64,000 nt of DNA, from NCBI RefSeq assembly GCF_949987535.1, contig NC_080082.1, forward strand, positions 34,756,011 through 34,820,010, given 5' to 3'. This DNA comes from Balaenoptera acutorostrata. Taxonomy: Eukaryota > Chordata > Mammalia > Artiodactyla > Balaenopteridae. Under the pieces are notes generated by a model that worked only from the letters and a program-made list of their open reading frames with translations, ran no database searches and had not been told where the DNA came from. The first letter of the stretch is position 1; the number at the start of each line of letters is the position of its first letter. Shown piece after piece: positions 12,190-22,497 of this stretch. Made by a program: the position numbers and the translations under genes.

Positions 12190-12420
12190 TATATCAGTAT
12201 ATTTCCTGGCTTAGGCAAATGCAATTTGATTTGATTTTCCTGAACTTCATCTTTGAGCAGGAAATGTTTTATTTACATTAAAAAAGAGACCCACAGACTT
12301 TAGAAATTTTTGTCCATGAATATCAGTCTTCCTAAAATAAGATTTACATGTCAGTGTAAAAGGAAATCAGAGTTTTATCTGCAGTTGGAGTAGAAACTCA
12401 TCCTAGCTCTAGGCTGGAGG
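12190..12420. other. AT-rich unique intron block
   Basis: Repeat-free AT-rich stretch with several direct TTTGATTT and AAATAAGATTTA-like motifs between GC-rich flanks. It could be a conserved noncoding element, but without alignment this is only compositional. Confidence 0.3.
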
Positions 12421-12624
12421 CTCCTCTGGGGCTATGACTCTGGACAGGAAGACCCCATGTCAGAGCGCTGAGCTGTGGGCTGTGGGTGGGAGTTGGTCCC
12501 TGCTGTCCTTTCACCTTTCCTAGCTCCCACCGCCTCCTTCATGCTACACTCTGGGTCCTTATTGTGTCCACTTGTTTTTGTCTCTGAGATTGGGATTCAT
12601 TTAGCATCTTCCATCATACCGTAG

Positions 12625-12740
12625 TTTGTTCATCCATTCATTCATTCACTCAGCTGTCATTATGTGCCAGCCCCCAAGGGGCACAACAGTGGTAACATTT
12701 GTCACCGTGGAGTTCACGGTGTGAAGGTTGAAAGTCCAAG
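12625..12740 (-). repeat. L2 LINE 3' end
   Basis: Reverse complement of the L2 3' terminus: 'catccattcattcattcact', 'cattatgtgccagcccc', then 'caacagtggtaacatttgtc' and 'gtggagttcacggtgtgaag'. Confidence 0.65.
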
Positions 12741-12771
12741 TCCAAGTCCGTTTTCTCATCTTTCTCATAAT

Positions 12772-12790
12772 ACCTAGCTCAGAGCTAGGT
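12772..12790. repeat. Short perfect palindrome
   Basis: ACCTAGCTC-A-GAGCTAGGT: two 9-bp arms around a single base. It directly follows a triple AGTCCA repeat at 12731-12749. No known site is implied. Confidence 0.8.
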
Positions 12791-12829
12791 CACCTGAGGC
12801 ACTCAGTGCTTATTTAAGGAGGAAAAGGC

Positions 12830-13345
12830 CAAATACACGTTGGCAGTATGTCTCAAAAACCTGAAAATCGGCAAACTCTTTGTCCTAGTAATCCTGTTTT
12901 GGGGAACTAATTCTAAGAAAAATCATTGAGCAGGCTTGCGGCCGTGTTTTATGTGTGTGGATGGCTTTGCAACGTGGCTTCTCTTAACAGCCGAAAACAA
13001 CTAGCAGTAGCCTAGGTGTCCAGCAACAGGACATTGGTTAAATTAGTCCTGGAGCCTCCTATGATGGGACTCAGGCCACCATTAATAACATCCGTGTTGG
13101 TCCATGTTTTTGATGTGAAAAGATGTTCATTGTATATTGCTGAGATAGGAAAGCAGGTTCCAGAACTGGTTGTGTTGTTCAATTGCATGTGTTGTTTCAA
13201 CTTTCTATAAAGTTGTAGCAATGCATTTATATGGGGAAAGTTGTGCTTTTAGTTTCCTCATTTTAACTCACTATTTCCTAGTTTTCTACATTGTACATGG
13301 AGCGTTTATTTCAGAAACTTTTATAACAAGAAAAAAGATGCTTAA
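12830..13345 (+). repeat. Old L1M 3' region
   Basis: Follows the order of an old L1 3' UTR: 'gccgaaaacaactagcagta', 'gcctaggtgtccagcaacag', 'gacattggttaaattagtcc', 'gatgtgaaaagatgttcatt', and a terminal 'acattgtacatggagcg...ataacaagaaaaaag'. Non-coding fossil. Confidence 0.7.
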
Positions 13346-13813
13346 TCTAGGACATGGTAAGAGAAGGGCAACGCTGAGTGAATTCTGGGACATGGGGCCT
13401 GAGCCTGAGCAAGACAAATGGGGTAGGTGGGGAGAGCCAGGAAGGTGCCCCCGCCCCCCCCCAGCTTGGTGCCCGCCCTCCGTGGCACTGCTTCTTTAGC
13501 TGGTGGTGTGCTGACTATGCCCATCTTTTCCCAGCTCCGCGTTCAGCAGCGTCCTGTTCGGTAGCTTGACAGTGGCCGTGGTGGGAGTATTTCACTATAG
13601 AAAGTGGCAGACACTGCAAACCAGAGCCCTTTTCCTCCCTGGACCACTGTCTTCTTAAAGATTTTCCACACACCACTGTCTCACATGGTTTTCCTTCTCT
13701 CCCCAAGGACTTGTGTGTTTGGGAGGAGACCCCAGAGGATGAATTCTCTTCATGGGTTCCCTGGAGCTGGCACAGAGAGGGACTTACCGAGTCTTCTGTA
13801 AATTTCAATCCCT

Positions 13814-13814
<1 letters not shown>

Positions 13815-13866
<52 letters not shown>

Positions 13867-13977
13867 CAGAGAGAGAGACAGAGAGAGAGACAGAGAGACA
13901 GAGAGAGCGAGAAAGAGAGAGAGAGAGAGACAGAGAGAGAGACAGAGAGAAAGAGAGACAGAGACAGAGAGAGAGAC

Positions 13978-14021
<44 letters not shown>
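13815..14021. repeat. GA/CAGA-rich microsatellite tract (~207 bp)
   Basis: Uninterrupted purine-rich run on + made of GAGA and GACA units in irregular order, ending in pure (GA)n of about 40 bases. Pyrimidine interruptions are almost only the C of CAGA and the C of one GCGA. Open frames across it (Arg/Glu repeats on +, Ser/Leu on -) are trivial results of the repeat. Confidence 0.97.
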
Positions 14022-14027
<6 letters not shown>

Positions 14028-14102
14028 TTTACGCTTTCATTGGCTGACCGCACTCAATGTGAACCGAGCTGCTGCTTGCAGAAGTAAAACAAAGGGGTAA
14101 AG

Positions 14103-14210
14103 AATCCTGGTCCTGGCTCCACCTCTCCCGTGACCTTTGGCAAACTGCTTAGTTTTCTCATCTGTAAAAGGGGGTTAACAAAGGTACTTATCTCATAAGA
14201 TTGTGTAGGC
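14103..14210 (+). repeat. MIR SINE fragment
   Basis: 'ctggctccacctctcccgtg', 'acctttggcaaactgcttag', 'tttctcatctgtaaaagggg', 'tatctcataagattgtgt'. It abuts the MER5A that follows. Confidence 0.75.
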
Positions 14211-14366
14211 CAGTGGTTCTCAAACTCTAGCAGGCATCAGAATCACCTGGAATGCTTGTAAAAATACAGATTGCCAGGCCCCACTCCCAGAGATTCTGCA
14301 TCCCTCTCAAGCTGCCCGGTGATGCTACTATTGCAGGTCTGGGGACTACATTCAGAGAAGCACTGC
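14211..14366 (+). mobile_element. MER5A non-autonomous hAT-Charlie DNA transposon
   Basis: Begins CAGTGGTTCTCAAACTCTAG and continues 'catcagaatcacctggaatg', 'ccaggccccactcccagaga', 'ctgcccggtgatgctac' and 'ctggggactacattcagag', closing near the terminal CACTG. Both ends of the family are present; the centre is slightly deleted. Confidence 0.9.
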
Positions 14367-14487
14367 TTTGGGCAATTAAAAGTGTACAAAGTGCTCATCA
14401 CAGCACTGGTGAGAGCTCAGCAACATGTAGCTGCTTATTCATAGAAGAGCCAAGAGCATTGTCTATGAGGACTCCAGGGCTTGGGAG

Positions 14488-14600
14488 CTAGAGTATTCGA
14501 GTTCAGGGCTTTTGTTACCTTGTCTGCCCCCCTGGGTGAGCTGTTTCTCTTCTCTGGGACTTTCTTTCCCCTTCTGTGAAATGGGTGAGTAAAGCCTTGA
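14488..14600 (+). repeat. MIR SINE fragment
   Basis: 'gctagagtattcgagttcag', 'gggtgagctgtttctcttct' and 'ccccttctgtgaaatggg' follow MIR order. Confidence 0.65.
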
Positions 14601-14749
14601 CTTTCAGGTAGCAGCTGAGGAAATACCTGTAAGCGCCCTCTGGTGCTGGGTGTTGGTGGCTTTGAGCTAAAGCTATGCTTGGAAACATCGCTCTGGCCTT
14701 GTGAGCCCATGGGCCGAGTTCTGGACAAATGTTCGGGCTCCCCGGGCTT

Positions 14750-14875
14750 TATTGCCTCATCAGAAATGTGGGGATTTTGAGGCCTCCCTTAGGCAGGGGC
14801 GGGGAGTATTAAATGGGAGCCTGTAGGTGGGATGTTCAGCATAATGCCTGGGGCCACTGGGGCTCAGTGAAGGTT
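14750..14875 (+). repeat. MIR SINE tail fragment, weak
   Basis: 'ttgcctcatcagaaatgtgg', 'gagtattaaatgggagcctg', 'cataatgcctggggccact' and 'ggggctcagtgaagg' fit a diverged MIR 3' half. Confidence 0.5.
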
Positions 14876-15252
14876 GCTCTTCTGGAGGAGAGTCCTGGCT
14901 CTGGCCCAGATCTACTCCAGTTGGACACACCCCTAAGAGTAGTGTAAGGTGTGTGTGTGTGAATGCGTGTGGTATGTGTGTGCCGTGAAGAGGTGTTTGA
15001 ACGGAAGGGAAGCTATGGACCAGGACAGAGAAGGCCAATAGATTTTAACCCACTTTGTTGAGCCTTTTGAAGCTGCATCTGTGCCTAGTGAGAAAGAGTG
15101 CCTTGATTAATTAGCAATGCCTACCACGGGTGCAGGATAGGGGAGCTGGGGCAGGTGTGCCACTTGTGTTCTATCCCTGGTCTAGTGAAAAACCCATTTT
15201 TCGAGTACTTAAAGAAAACTTGAAATGTTTCACATTTATTACCCTATGTTTT

Positions 15253-15290
15253 CCATCATCACCATCATTATCATCACCATCATTTTCATT
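15253..15290. repeat. (ATC)n microsatellite
   Basis: CATCATCACCATCATTATCA-type imperfect trinucleotide run of about 38 bases, followed by TTTCATTTTATT. Confidence 0.9.
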
Positions 15291-15724
15291 TTATTAGGGA
15301 AGGGTGGAGGAAAGGAATCAAATTTCTGCAAGTTTCCCCCAAATATAGATTCTGCTGAGCTTGTAGCTTCTGTTCCTTCTGCAGATATCTCCCAGTTCTC
15401 CTTTGGGGTGTGTGGGGTGCAGATGGGGGGACCCGGGAGGGAGAGGGAGATGAGCTGGCACAGAAGCTGAGCCCCTTGGCTGTGATCTCCAGATGGTCCC
15501 ACACTTAGGGACACCTTCCCTGCACTGTGGCGGGGACTAGGAGGCCGTGATGCCTAAAGATCCATGGCCCTCACTGAGCCCTTCCTGCGGGGGGTAGGGG
15601 TGGATCTCGGTGGGAAACTTGATCTCACTGTTCGAGCCCTCCCATCTTTACCTGCAGAGTGAAACCTGGGCAGCCACGCCAGGGGGAGAAGGGGCAGCTT
15701 GAGTTATCGCAGTAACGCTGATAT

Positions 15725-15910
15725 TGACTGCGTGTTCACCTTGAGCCATGTGCTTCGGAAATACCGCTGCATTTAGTCTTCTCGACATTCCTGTGATGTG
15801 GGTACTAGTGTTACCCCCATTTTACACAGGAGGCAACCGAAGATCAGAGCGGGTCAAGCATCTTGCCCCAGATCTGACGGCCTGTAAGCGGCAGAGCTAG
15901 GGATAGTCCT
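15725..15910 (-). repeat. MIR SINE
   Basis: Reverse-strand MIR: 'tcgacattcctgtgatgtgg', 'gttacccccattttacacag', 'gaggcaaccgaagatcagag', 'ctgtaagcggcagagctagg'. Confidence 0.8.
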
Positions 15911-16204
15911 GGGGAGCCCTATTTCAGGGCCCACTCCCCAAATCCCTTTATTCTATAGCTTCTCTCCAGATACCCTCATCCCACTCATCTGTCCTGCTAG
16001 ATGAGCTCCGTGGATGACTTCTGGAAGAGTCACTTTCCTGGTGAGGATGGACCAACTTCTCTTCTGGAGTTCTTGGACTACTCCTAGAGCCCTGTGTGCT
16101 CCCTGTGTTGTAGATAAGCGAGGCAAGGAGAGAAAGGGAAGACAGTGGCCGAGCGAGATCTAGGCTTCCTACCCCTCTGCCCAAGATAGGCCAGGGGAAC
16201 AATT

Positions 16205-16330
16205 TATGAAAAATTTTCAGTAACCTTTCATGTTTTCATAGGTGCTGGTTCTAAAGTAGGCATTTAAGGGGAAAGTTAAATATTACCAAAATTGCTGTAA
16301 AAATATATTACAAAGCAGCCGACATGTGGA
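16205..16330. other. AT-rich unique intron block
   Basis: Repeat-free and AT-rich (TTTATGAAAAATTTTC ... AAATATTACCAAAATTGCTG ... ATATATTACAAAGC) immediately upstream of a TG repeat and a CHR SINE. No known element recognised. Confidence 0.3.
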
Positions 16331-16427
16331 CCCACCCACTATCTCTCAGTAAGTCTATGCAACATTTTTTCCTCCAACTTTGGGACATACCACCTTTGTG
16401 TGTGTGTGTGTGTGTGTGTTTTTAAAA

Positions 16428-16713
16428 TTATTTATTTATTTATTTATTTATGGCTGTGTTGGGTCTCCGTTTCTGTGCGAGCACTTTCTCTAGTTGCGGC
16501 AAGTGGGGACCACTCTTCATCGCGGTGCGCGGTCCTCTCGCTATCGCGGCCTCTCTTGTTGCGGAGCACAAGCTCCAGACGCGCAGGTTCAGTAATTGTG
16601 GCTCACGGGCCTAGCTGCTCCGCGGCATGTGGGATCTTCCCAGACCAGGACTCGAACCCGTGTCCCCTGCATTGGCAGGCAGATTCTCAACCACTGCGCC
16701 ACCAGGGAAACCC
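16428..16713 (-). mobile_element. CHR-type tRNA-Glu SINE, full length
   Basis: Antisense to ZNF423. On + it reads from the (TTTA)n tail through 'ggctgtgttgggtctccg', 'gcggcatgtgggatcttccc' and the tRNA B-box region 'ctcgaacccgtgtcccctgc' to 'gcgccaccagggaaaccc'. A perfect 15-bp target duplication (TGTGTGTTTTTAAAA) flanks it at 16413-16427 and 16714-16728; the left copy overlaps a (TG)n run at 16394-16420. Confidence 0.95.
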
Positions 16714-16729
16714 TGTGTGTTTTTAAAAG

Positions 16730-18740
16730 CGCTAGATCTGATGGCAGAAGGCTTCTGGTTAGGAGCCATGTTGTCCAAAAATAGATTGCTTTAAATCCTA
16801 GACCCACCTTCCTGGTGGTGAGGTGCTCAGGTGACAGGGGTGTGGACAGACTGATGGGAGGGTGCATAGAGTCTCAGCCCTTCTCGAACCCTGGCTCTGG
16901 GCAGGCGCTCATGGAGGAGAATGGCAGGTGGTCTTACCTACCTCATTTAAAGTGTTAGTTTCCTCTCTTTTCAGCAAGTGGACGGGGAATCGTGGAGTTA
17001 AATAAATGGGTTTGTGATGTGACCCTGTCGTGAGGTCTTGGCTCCTCTGAGGGTCTGAGCTTGGTGTGAGGGGGCTGGCGTTGGGGGGCTTGGGTAGTTT
17101 TAGCTTTGGCTGCAGAGGGCCTGTACTCTTCCATGCCATGACTCTCCCAACCCCATCCACTGCCTGTCCCTAATGCCCACCAGAGAGGAGCCTGGAAAGT
17201 GTGGGCCCACTGGTTGAGTTTGCCCCCGACCCTGGTCATTTTGCCCTGAAGCCTGTTGCCAGAGATGGTCATGGGCTATGCTTTATAGCACATCTGTATG
17301 AATTAGAAAAAAGGCCAGTTGTGCCTTTGTGCAAAAACAATGGGTACCCCTTCCTCTGGACATTCATAGCCCTGCACCAGAACAGATAGACTGTGGGCTA
17401 AATTTCAACCCTCTCTCACCACCTCTGCTGGGCCTCTTGTGCAGTGCACAACCTGCACAGCCGTACACAGTAGTCTTTCCTGCTTTACACTTTTTCGTTC
17501 CTTGAGTTTGCTTAGTACTAAGTCAGGAGTGATGCTCTATTTCATGCCTGACAATGAGTCTGGGCTCTCAATGTGTCCTTTACTCTCCTGGGCCCTGGCC
17601 TGGTGTGGGTGAGAGGGTTTCCCCAGGGCTGAGCCGAGGAGAGCAGCCATGTGCCCCTTGCCGGGCTCACCACCTCTGCTGGGGCAGGGATGCCTCTAGG
17701 GAGCCTCTGTCGGGCCAGGGTAGGCGCAACCCTTCCCTAAGGGCAAGATGATCCCTGGGACAAAAGCCAGCAAAGCATGGAGTGGTCCCTTCAGACCCTG
17801 GGACCACCAGCCAGAGGTAGGGCCAGCTGAGAAGACTCCTCAAATACAGCCTTTTTTGGAGGGGCAGATTCTAGATCTTTTTGATGAAAACTATGGCTCC
17901 TTTCCCCAGAAAAGTGCCTAGCTGCACACATGTCCAGAGGCTTACATCCAGGAGCAGGGCCTTCTCAGATCCTTGAAGACAGGCTGAGCAGCTGGCCTGT
18001 TGTGGATTTTGCGGTAGGGAAGGGGGCTTTGGGGGCCCTGCTGCCCTGCTGGAGGCCTCCTCTGATTCTCGGATTGATGCCTGCCTCTGTTTGTCTCTCT
18101 CGTTCACCTCCTGACACCGTCTGCCTTAGCACTTGTGCTTCAGCTTTCCTGCCTCTAACCTACACCTTGTCTGTCAACCCAGATCCTGCCTGACTTTGAT
18201 CAACCTCCATGTGCGGCCCCAGTCCTGCCCTGGTTCTAGGGCCCCGTTTCCAGCTTCCCACCTCAGCCCCTTGCCTCCCCTTTCTTTTCCCTTCCACAGC
18301 TCCATCTCCTCTGCATTTTCAAGGTAATGGGGAGCCCCGAGGAGAGGATACTCCTCCCCAGGCCAGGAGCAAGTGGCACTGGGGAGGTGGCTTATACAGG
18401 CGCTCACCTAGCACAACCTGCCCCTGCTGGAGGGTTCCGTAAGTCCAGAGGCCCAGCACACAGGCTTTGGATCTCACTGGCATCTCATTGATAGTGGCAC
18501 GGTCATCCTGGTGCATAGACGGGCAAGCTATGGGTACTCCCAGAGTAGGGGGGTTGTGGTCGCTTATGAGCCCACTGCTGAGTTGGGGAGACAGCATCTG
18601 GTGGGGCTCACAGGTGTATACACCCATGGGGCCGTCAGCCATCACAACATGTGATCCCAGAGTAGAGAGAGAACACAGAGTTCTGATCTGTCTGATGCCC
18701 TGAGAGAACCTCAGAATCTTTCTTAACACACCCCAGGAAC
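16730..18740. other. Unique intron, no gene seen
   Basis: No clear repeat or exon recognised over 2 kb. Short open frames on both strands show no domain. AT/GC balance is typical of the window. Confidence 0.45.
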
Positions 18741-18745
18741 CATGG

Positions 18746-18965
18746 TGAATACACTTTGTGCACTCTTCCATGTGAACATAGGCCCTGCACCTCCATTCCT
18801 TGCATACACACTTTGTCACGTATCCCCTCGTTTGCTGCTGCACCCCTACCTTGTGTGTTCACACTCACTCTGTGCCCCTTCCCCATGTGTATACACTTGT
18901 CCCCACGCGCCCTCCCTTTGTGTACATACTGGCCTTGTGCACCCACCCTATGCTTACAACGCACG
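18746..18965. repeat. Degenerate minisatellite, ~28-34 bp unit, about six copies
   Basis: Successive units begin with a TACACACTT-like block and end near CCTTGTG / CCATGTG / CTTTGTG: for example TATACACTTGTCCCCACGCG and TACATACTGGCCTTGTGCAC. One unit (18807-18858) carries an insertion. On the - strand the repeat gives an open 11-residue periodicity with Gly/His/Lys-rich units, which explains the open frame there. Confidence 0.7.
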
Positions 18966-19049
18966 TCATTCACAGGAGTGGATCTCCCTGTGCTCCCCTT
19001 GAGGCTGGGCACGGCAGGGGGTATGTACTTTGGCCTCAGTGGTGCCAAG

Positions 19050-20690
19050 TATCTTATAAATTAAAAAGTTAGAGGTGGAGTTTGGGGGAGTCCCCAGAAA
19101 GCCCCTAGCTCCCCTGGCTGGCTGGGCAGCCCCTTAGGGTGTTGTCCGTATTGGCCGTTGTGCTGATCAAGTTTTCTCTGAGATGCTCACCCCTTGGTGT
19201 TCATTGTGCTTCTGCAGCAAAATTCCGCTTTGGGGATGGCTCGGGCCCCCCAGCAAGTGCCTCGCTCCAGCTGTAGGGGAGGCCTTCCTTGCTCTCTGCC
19301 TGCTGCCCTTGCCAGTTATCTTATTGTTGAAGAGACCAGCCTGGACAGAAGAGGCCGCCTGGAGGGGAGGAGAGCCTTCTCACGTTCAGGGTCGGGTAGC
19401 ACAGGGCCTCGTGATGGTTATGGTGGGGTTGGGCATTCCTTTTTCTCATCAGGAGTGTATAAAGGATGGTGTGTTTATACCTTCAAAAAACATAATGTGG
19501 GCCAGGGGATGGGATGTCAGTGGGGTGAATGCCAGCAGTTGTAAGAAAGTGCATTCATGCCCGTGTCACTAGGCGAGTTGGCCCATGGGCTCCTCGCTGT
19601 GAGGGACGTGGTTCTGGGGATGCTGGTGTGTGATGCGGCCGTTTGCCTGTAATCATGTCTGTCACTTTGGAATTCCCCAGCCGGCGGCCTCGGGTCGCTC
19701 TCCTCCTCTTCCCACCTCTGCAGTCTTATCGTCCCCGGAAACAGAGCCTTGAATCCTCCCAGGAGCTCCAGAATAGCAGATGTTTTCTCATTCTCCTTCC
19801 CATAATGGCTGAAGCCAAATCTTAGGGAGGGAAGGATTTGGCATCTTAGGGACATCCTCCGGTTTAACGACTTGGAAGGTCACACTTACCAACCAAAGAA
19901 CTGAGTGGACCCAAGTGTGGGGACTTTTGCCCTGATACCTGGAGTACGTTGAGGGCAAAGGGAGAACTAGGGTTGTGCATCATGTCTTGGTCCTGGGTAC
20001 CCACACAGATCTTGTTGACAGTGTCCTATGAAATGGTAGCATGGTGACCTTACAAATTGGCAGCAACCTCTCAATAGAAGCAATATATATATATTACATT
20101 GTAAAGTAAGTAAACGATGAAATGTGAAGGAAACTGATTTTCAGGTGTGGCCCTGAAAGCTGCTAACAACTGCTCCTTTCACGCATGGCCTGCTTCTGAT
20201 CGCTTTAAGCATTATCCGCCTTGTGTTTCGGAGGCTGTCTGGCTGGAATCAGCTTAGTGAGTAATATCAGTTTTGTCTGACTCGAGGTCTCGATTCGTAT
20301 TTACAAAGCTGCGTATTTGAAAACCCCACCCCAGCTGTAACTGGCTAAGTCAAACAATAGCTTTGGTCCCAACCCAGATCGTCTCTGCATTTCATTGTCT
20401 TGATGCCGAGTTTCTACTCTCAGAATGCAGACTTGGGAAAGAGAGAGCCCTGGGTTAGCATTCCTTGGCCTCTGCTCAGTGACGTGGATGTACCCTCTTG
20501 GGCGAGCGGTTTCTAAAGGGTTAAAAGAAAACGTGTTCTCTGAGGCTCTGTGGGGGGGCTGGTGTAAGATCACGGTTAGACAATAAAGAGGGTCGGAGTC
20601 ACGCAGAGCAGGACTTGTTAATTCCCAGAGCTGTTCCAGCCCTGGCACCAAACCCACCTGAGTGCTTGAGCCACTGTTCCAGTGGATGAC
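19050..20690. other. Unique intron, AT-rich near 20.05-20.33 kb
   Basis: No repeat or exon recognised. The 20050-20330 part (ATATATATATTACATTG ... CTTTAAGCATTATCCGCC ... ATTCGTATTTACAAAGC) is AT-rich and repeat-free with CpGs retained, a weak candidate for a conserved noncoding block. Confidence 0.35.
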
Positions 20691-20694
20691 AACC

Positions 20695-20865
20695 ATCATC
20701 CCACTGAATCTTCCCAGTAACCCTGTGGCTTAGGTACCATTTTTACCTCTGTTTTTGAGATGGGAGAACTGAAGCCTAGAGGTTAAACAATTTGCTCAAG
20801 GTCATATAATTAGAGGCAGAATCGGGGTTTGAAGCCGGTGCCTGACCACAAGCCCACCTGCTTGT
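20695..20865 (-). repeat. MIR SINE
   Basis: Reverse-strand MIR: 'cttcccagtaaccctgtggc', 'gggagaactgaagcctagag', 'gttaaacaatttgctcaagg', 'tttgaagccggtgcctgacc'. Confidence 0.8.
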
Positions 20866-21004
20866 TCCTCTCCCAGCTCGGCTGCCCAGCATGCTGTGTG
20901 CCTGCCTTCTGAGGGGCAGGTTGGGGTTGCTGCTTTCCAGTCCTGAGTCGCTAGGATTCTGGACAGCATCCTCTGCGTCTCAGGTGGACACAGGAGCAGC
21001 CTTC

Positions 21005-21155
21005 GAGACGGACAGTCCTGGGTTCCAGCCCCAACGTTGTGTGGACTCTTTCTAGCTGTAGGACCTCCGGCACGTCACATCACCTCTCAAAGTGTGTTGA
21101 TGGGGATTAAACACACTGAGCGCAGTGCCTGGCTCACAGTGTGTGCCCATGCAGA
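21005..21155 (+). repeat. MIR SINE
   Basis: 'gacggacagtcctgggttcc', 'tctagctgtaggacctccgg', 'ggggattaaacacactgagc', 'gcagtgcctggctcacagtg'. Confidence 0.75.
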
Positions 21156-21279
21156 GACAGCGACGTTGCAAAGAGAACAGGGTGGTACGTGGTGGCTTCA
21201 GCCTGCACGTGTGTAGAACTTCAGAGCCCATTAAATCTGAAAAATACTGTGTATGCACATTTTTGGCTTAAACAAAGTT

Positions 21280-21390
21280 CCATTTTACAAAGTCCATAAC
21301 CCAGCTTTAATATTATTACATGCCCTAGACTGGGATTAATTCCAGGACAAGAGCTTTATTATGCTGTATAGAATTTCTCCTGTGTTCTCC
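21280..21390. other. AT-rich unique block upstream of a SINE
   Basis: Contains AGCTTTAATATTATTACATG and GGGATTAATTCCAGGAC, homeodomain-like TAAT cores, with no repeat recognised. About 1.1 kb upstream of the coding exon. Confidence 0.3.
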
Positions 21391-21516
21391 TAGTGCATGG
21401 TCTCCACGGCCACCAGCCTGGTCTCACACACCGGGCCGCAGGGTAGTGGGGACACCCCATCCCTCCCCAGCTTCATTCTGTGGCCTCTGGGGCGGAGTGG
21501 AGAAGTGCGTTGCTTT

Positions 21517-21857
21517 TTTCCTTTTCTTTTTTTTAAAATAAATTTATTTACTTATTTTGGCTGCATTATGTCTTCGTTACTGTGCGTGGGCTTTCTCTAG
21601 TTGCAGTGAGCAGCGGCTACTCTTCATTGCGGTGCACGGGCTTTTCATTGCGGTGGCTCCTCTTGTTGCGTAGCACGGGCTCTAGGCGCGCAGCCTTCAG
21701 TAGTTGTGGCACGCGAGCTCTAGAGCACAGGCTCAGTAGCTGTGGCACACGGGCTTAGTTGTTCCGCGGCATGGGGGATCTTCCCGGACCAGGGCTCAAA
21801 CCCTTGTCCCCTGCATTGGCAGGCGGATTCTTAACCACTGCACCACCAGGGAAGTCC
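21517..21857 (-). mobile_element. CHR-type tRNA-Glu SINE, full length
   Basis: Antisense to ZNF423. Reads on + from a TTTATTTACTTATTTT tail through 'cgcggcatgggggatcttcc', 'ctcaaacccttgtcccctgc' and 'accactgcaccaccaggg'. Flanks GCGTTGCTTT (21507-21516) and GAGTTGCTTT (21861-21870) look like a slightly mutated target duplication. The element lies about 640 bp upstream of the exon. Confidence 0.95.
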
Positions 21858-22476
21858 GGTGAGTTGCTTTCTGATGTCACTGGCCCAGGACTGCTGACCA
21901 TGGAAGAGTCGACCCCAGCACGTCCTGAGGTCTGTCTGTGGGTCAGCTCTCAGTGTAGAGGATAGCACACCATGCTTTGCCAACCTCTGAGAGTCACTTG
22001 TTTGTTTCTTGGAATAATCGAGAAAGCCTTCACATCTCAGTGGTGGTCTAAGGGCTCTTGGTAGGAGGTCAGTGTCTGGAGGACCAGGGAGAGGACTGAG
22101 TCTTCACTCTACTCCTGTGAGTGTCAAGTGGCTTTATCTCAAGTGGATACTCTGATTATAGATAGTAATGACCTGTAGCACTGTGTAGAGAAAGATTCTT
22201 ATGCTGCGTCTTGTTTTGAGGCAGTGCTGTGATCGATCTGCGATGTCTGCCAGGGGCACAAGGATGGGGGAACCATACAGATATAGTACTTATTTGCTGT
22301 TTATGTTTTGTTCTGATTATTTTACATCTCTGTGAAACCAATAAAGGCCTCTTTGTAGGCTTGACCCCTTTGCCCCCTGATCATGGGTATTATAGGGACC
22401 GCCACAAATGATCCTTCCTCCTTGCCCTGTGCCCCACCCCAATGACCTGTTTGCACAGATTTAAAACTCACAGGCC

Positions 22477-22497
22477 CGTCTCTGTTCTCTCTTTTAG
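22477..22497 (+). promoter_or_regulatory. ZNF423: Splice acceptor (polypyrimidine tract and AG) of the ZNF423 exon
   Basis: CGTCTCTGTTCTCTCTTTTAG: almost continuous pyrimidines followed by TAG directly before the coding frame. This is a strong U2-type acceptor. Confidence 0.9.

Larger units (their letters stand above)
1..22497 (+). other. ZNF423: ZNF423 intron upstream of the coding exon
   Basis: All sequence before the acceptor at 22497 is read as intron, because the exon starts in the middle of a codon (phase 1) and must be joined to an upstream exon. No upstream coding exon or start codon context of ZNF423 was recognised here. Content is interspersed repeats plus unique intron. The assignment follows from the exon identification, not from independent evidence. 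Confidence 0.8.

Noticed and set aside
13711..14100. Arg/Glu-repeat open frames on + and Ser/Leu-repeat frame on - across 13.8-14.0 kb
   Set aside because: Pure consequence of the GA/CAGA microsatellite; no splice context and no similarity to SR-type proteins outside the repeat.
16400..16726. 108-codon open frame on + (and similar frames at 21.4-22.0, 43.2-43.8 and 50.8-51.2 kb)
   Set aside because: These frames run through CHR SINEs, and the similar peptides come from the repeat family, not from a gene family.
22150..22350. AATAAAG-like polyadenylation motif after an open stretch, possible retropseudogene 3' end
   Set aside because: No poly-A tract, target duplication or coding similarity could be found to support a processed pseudogene.
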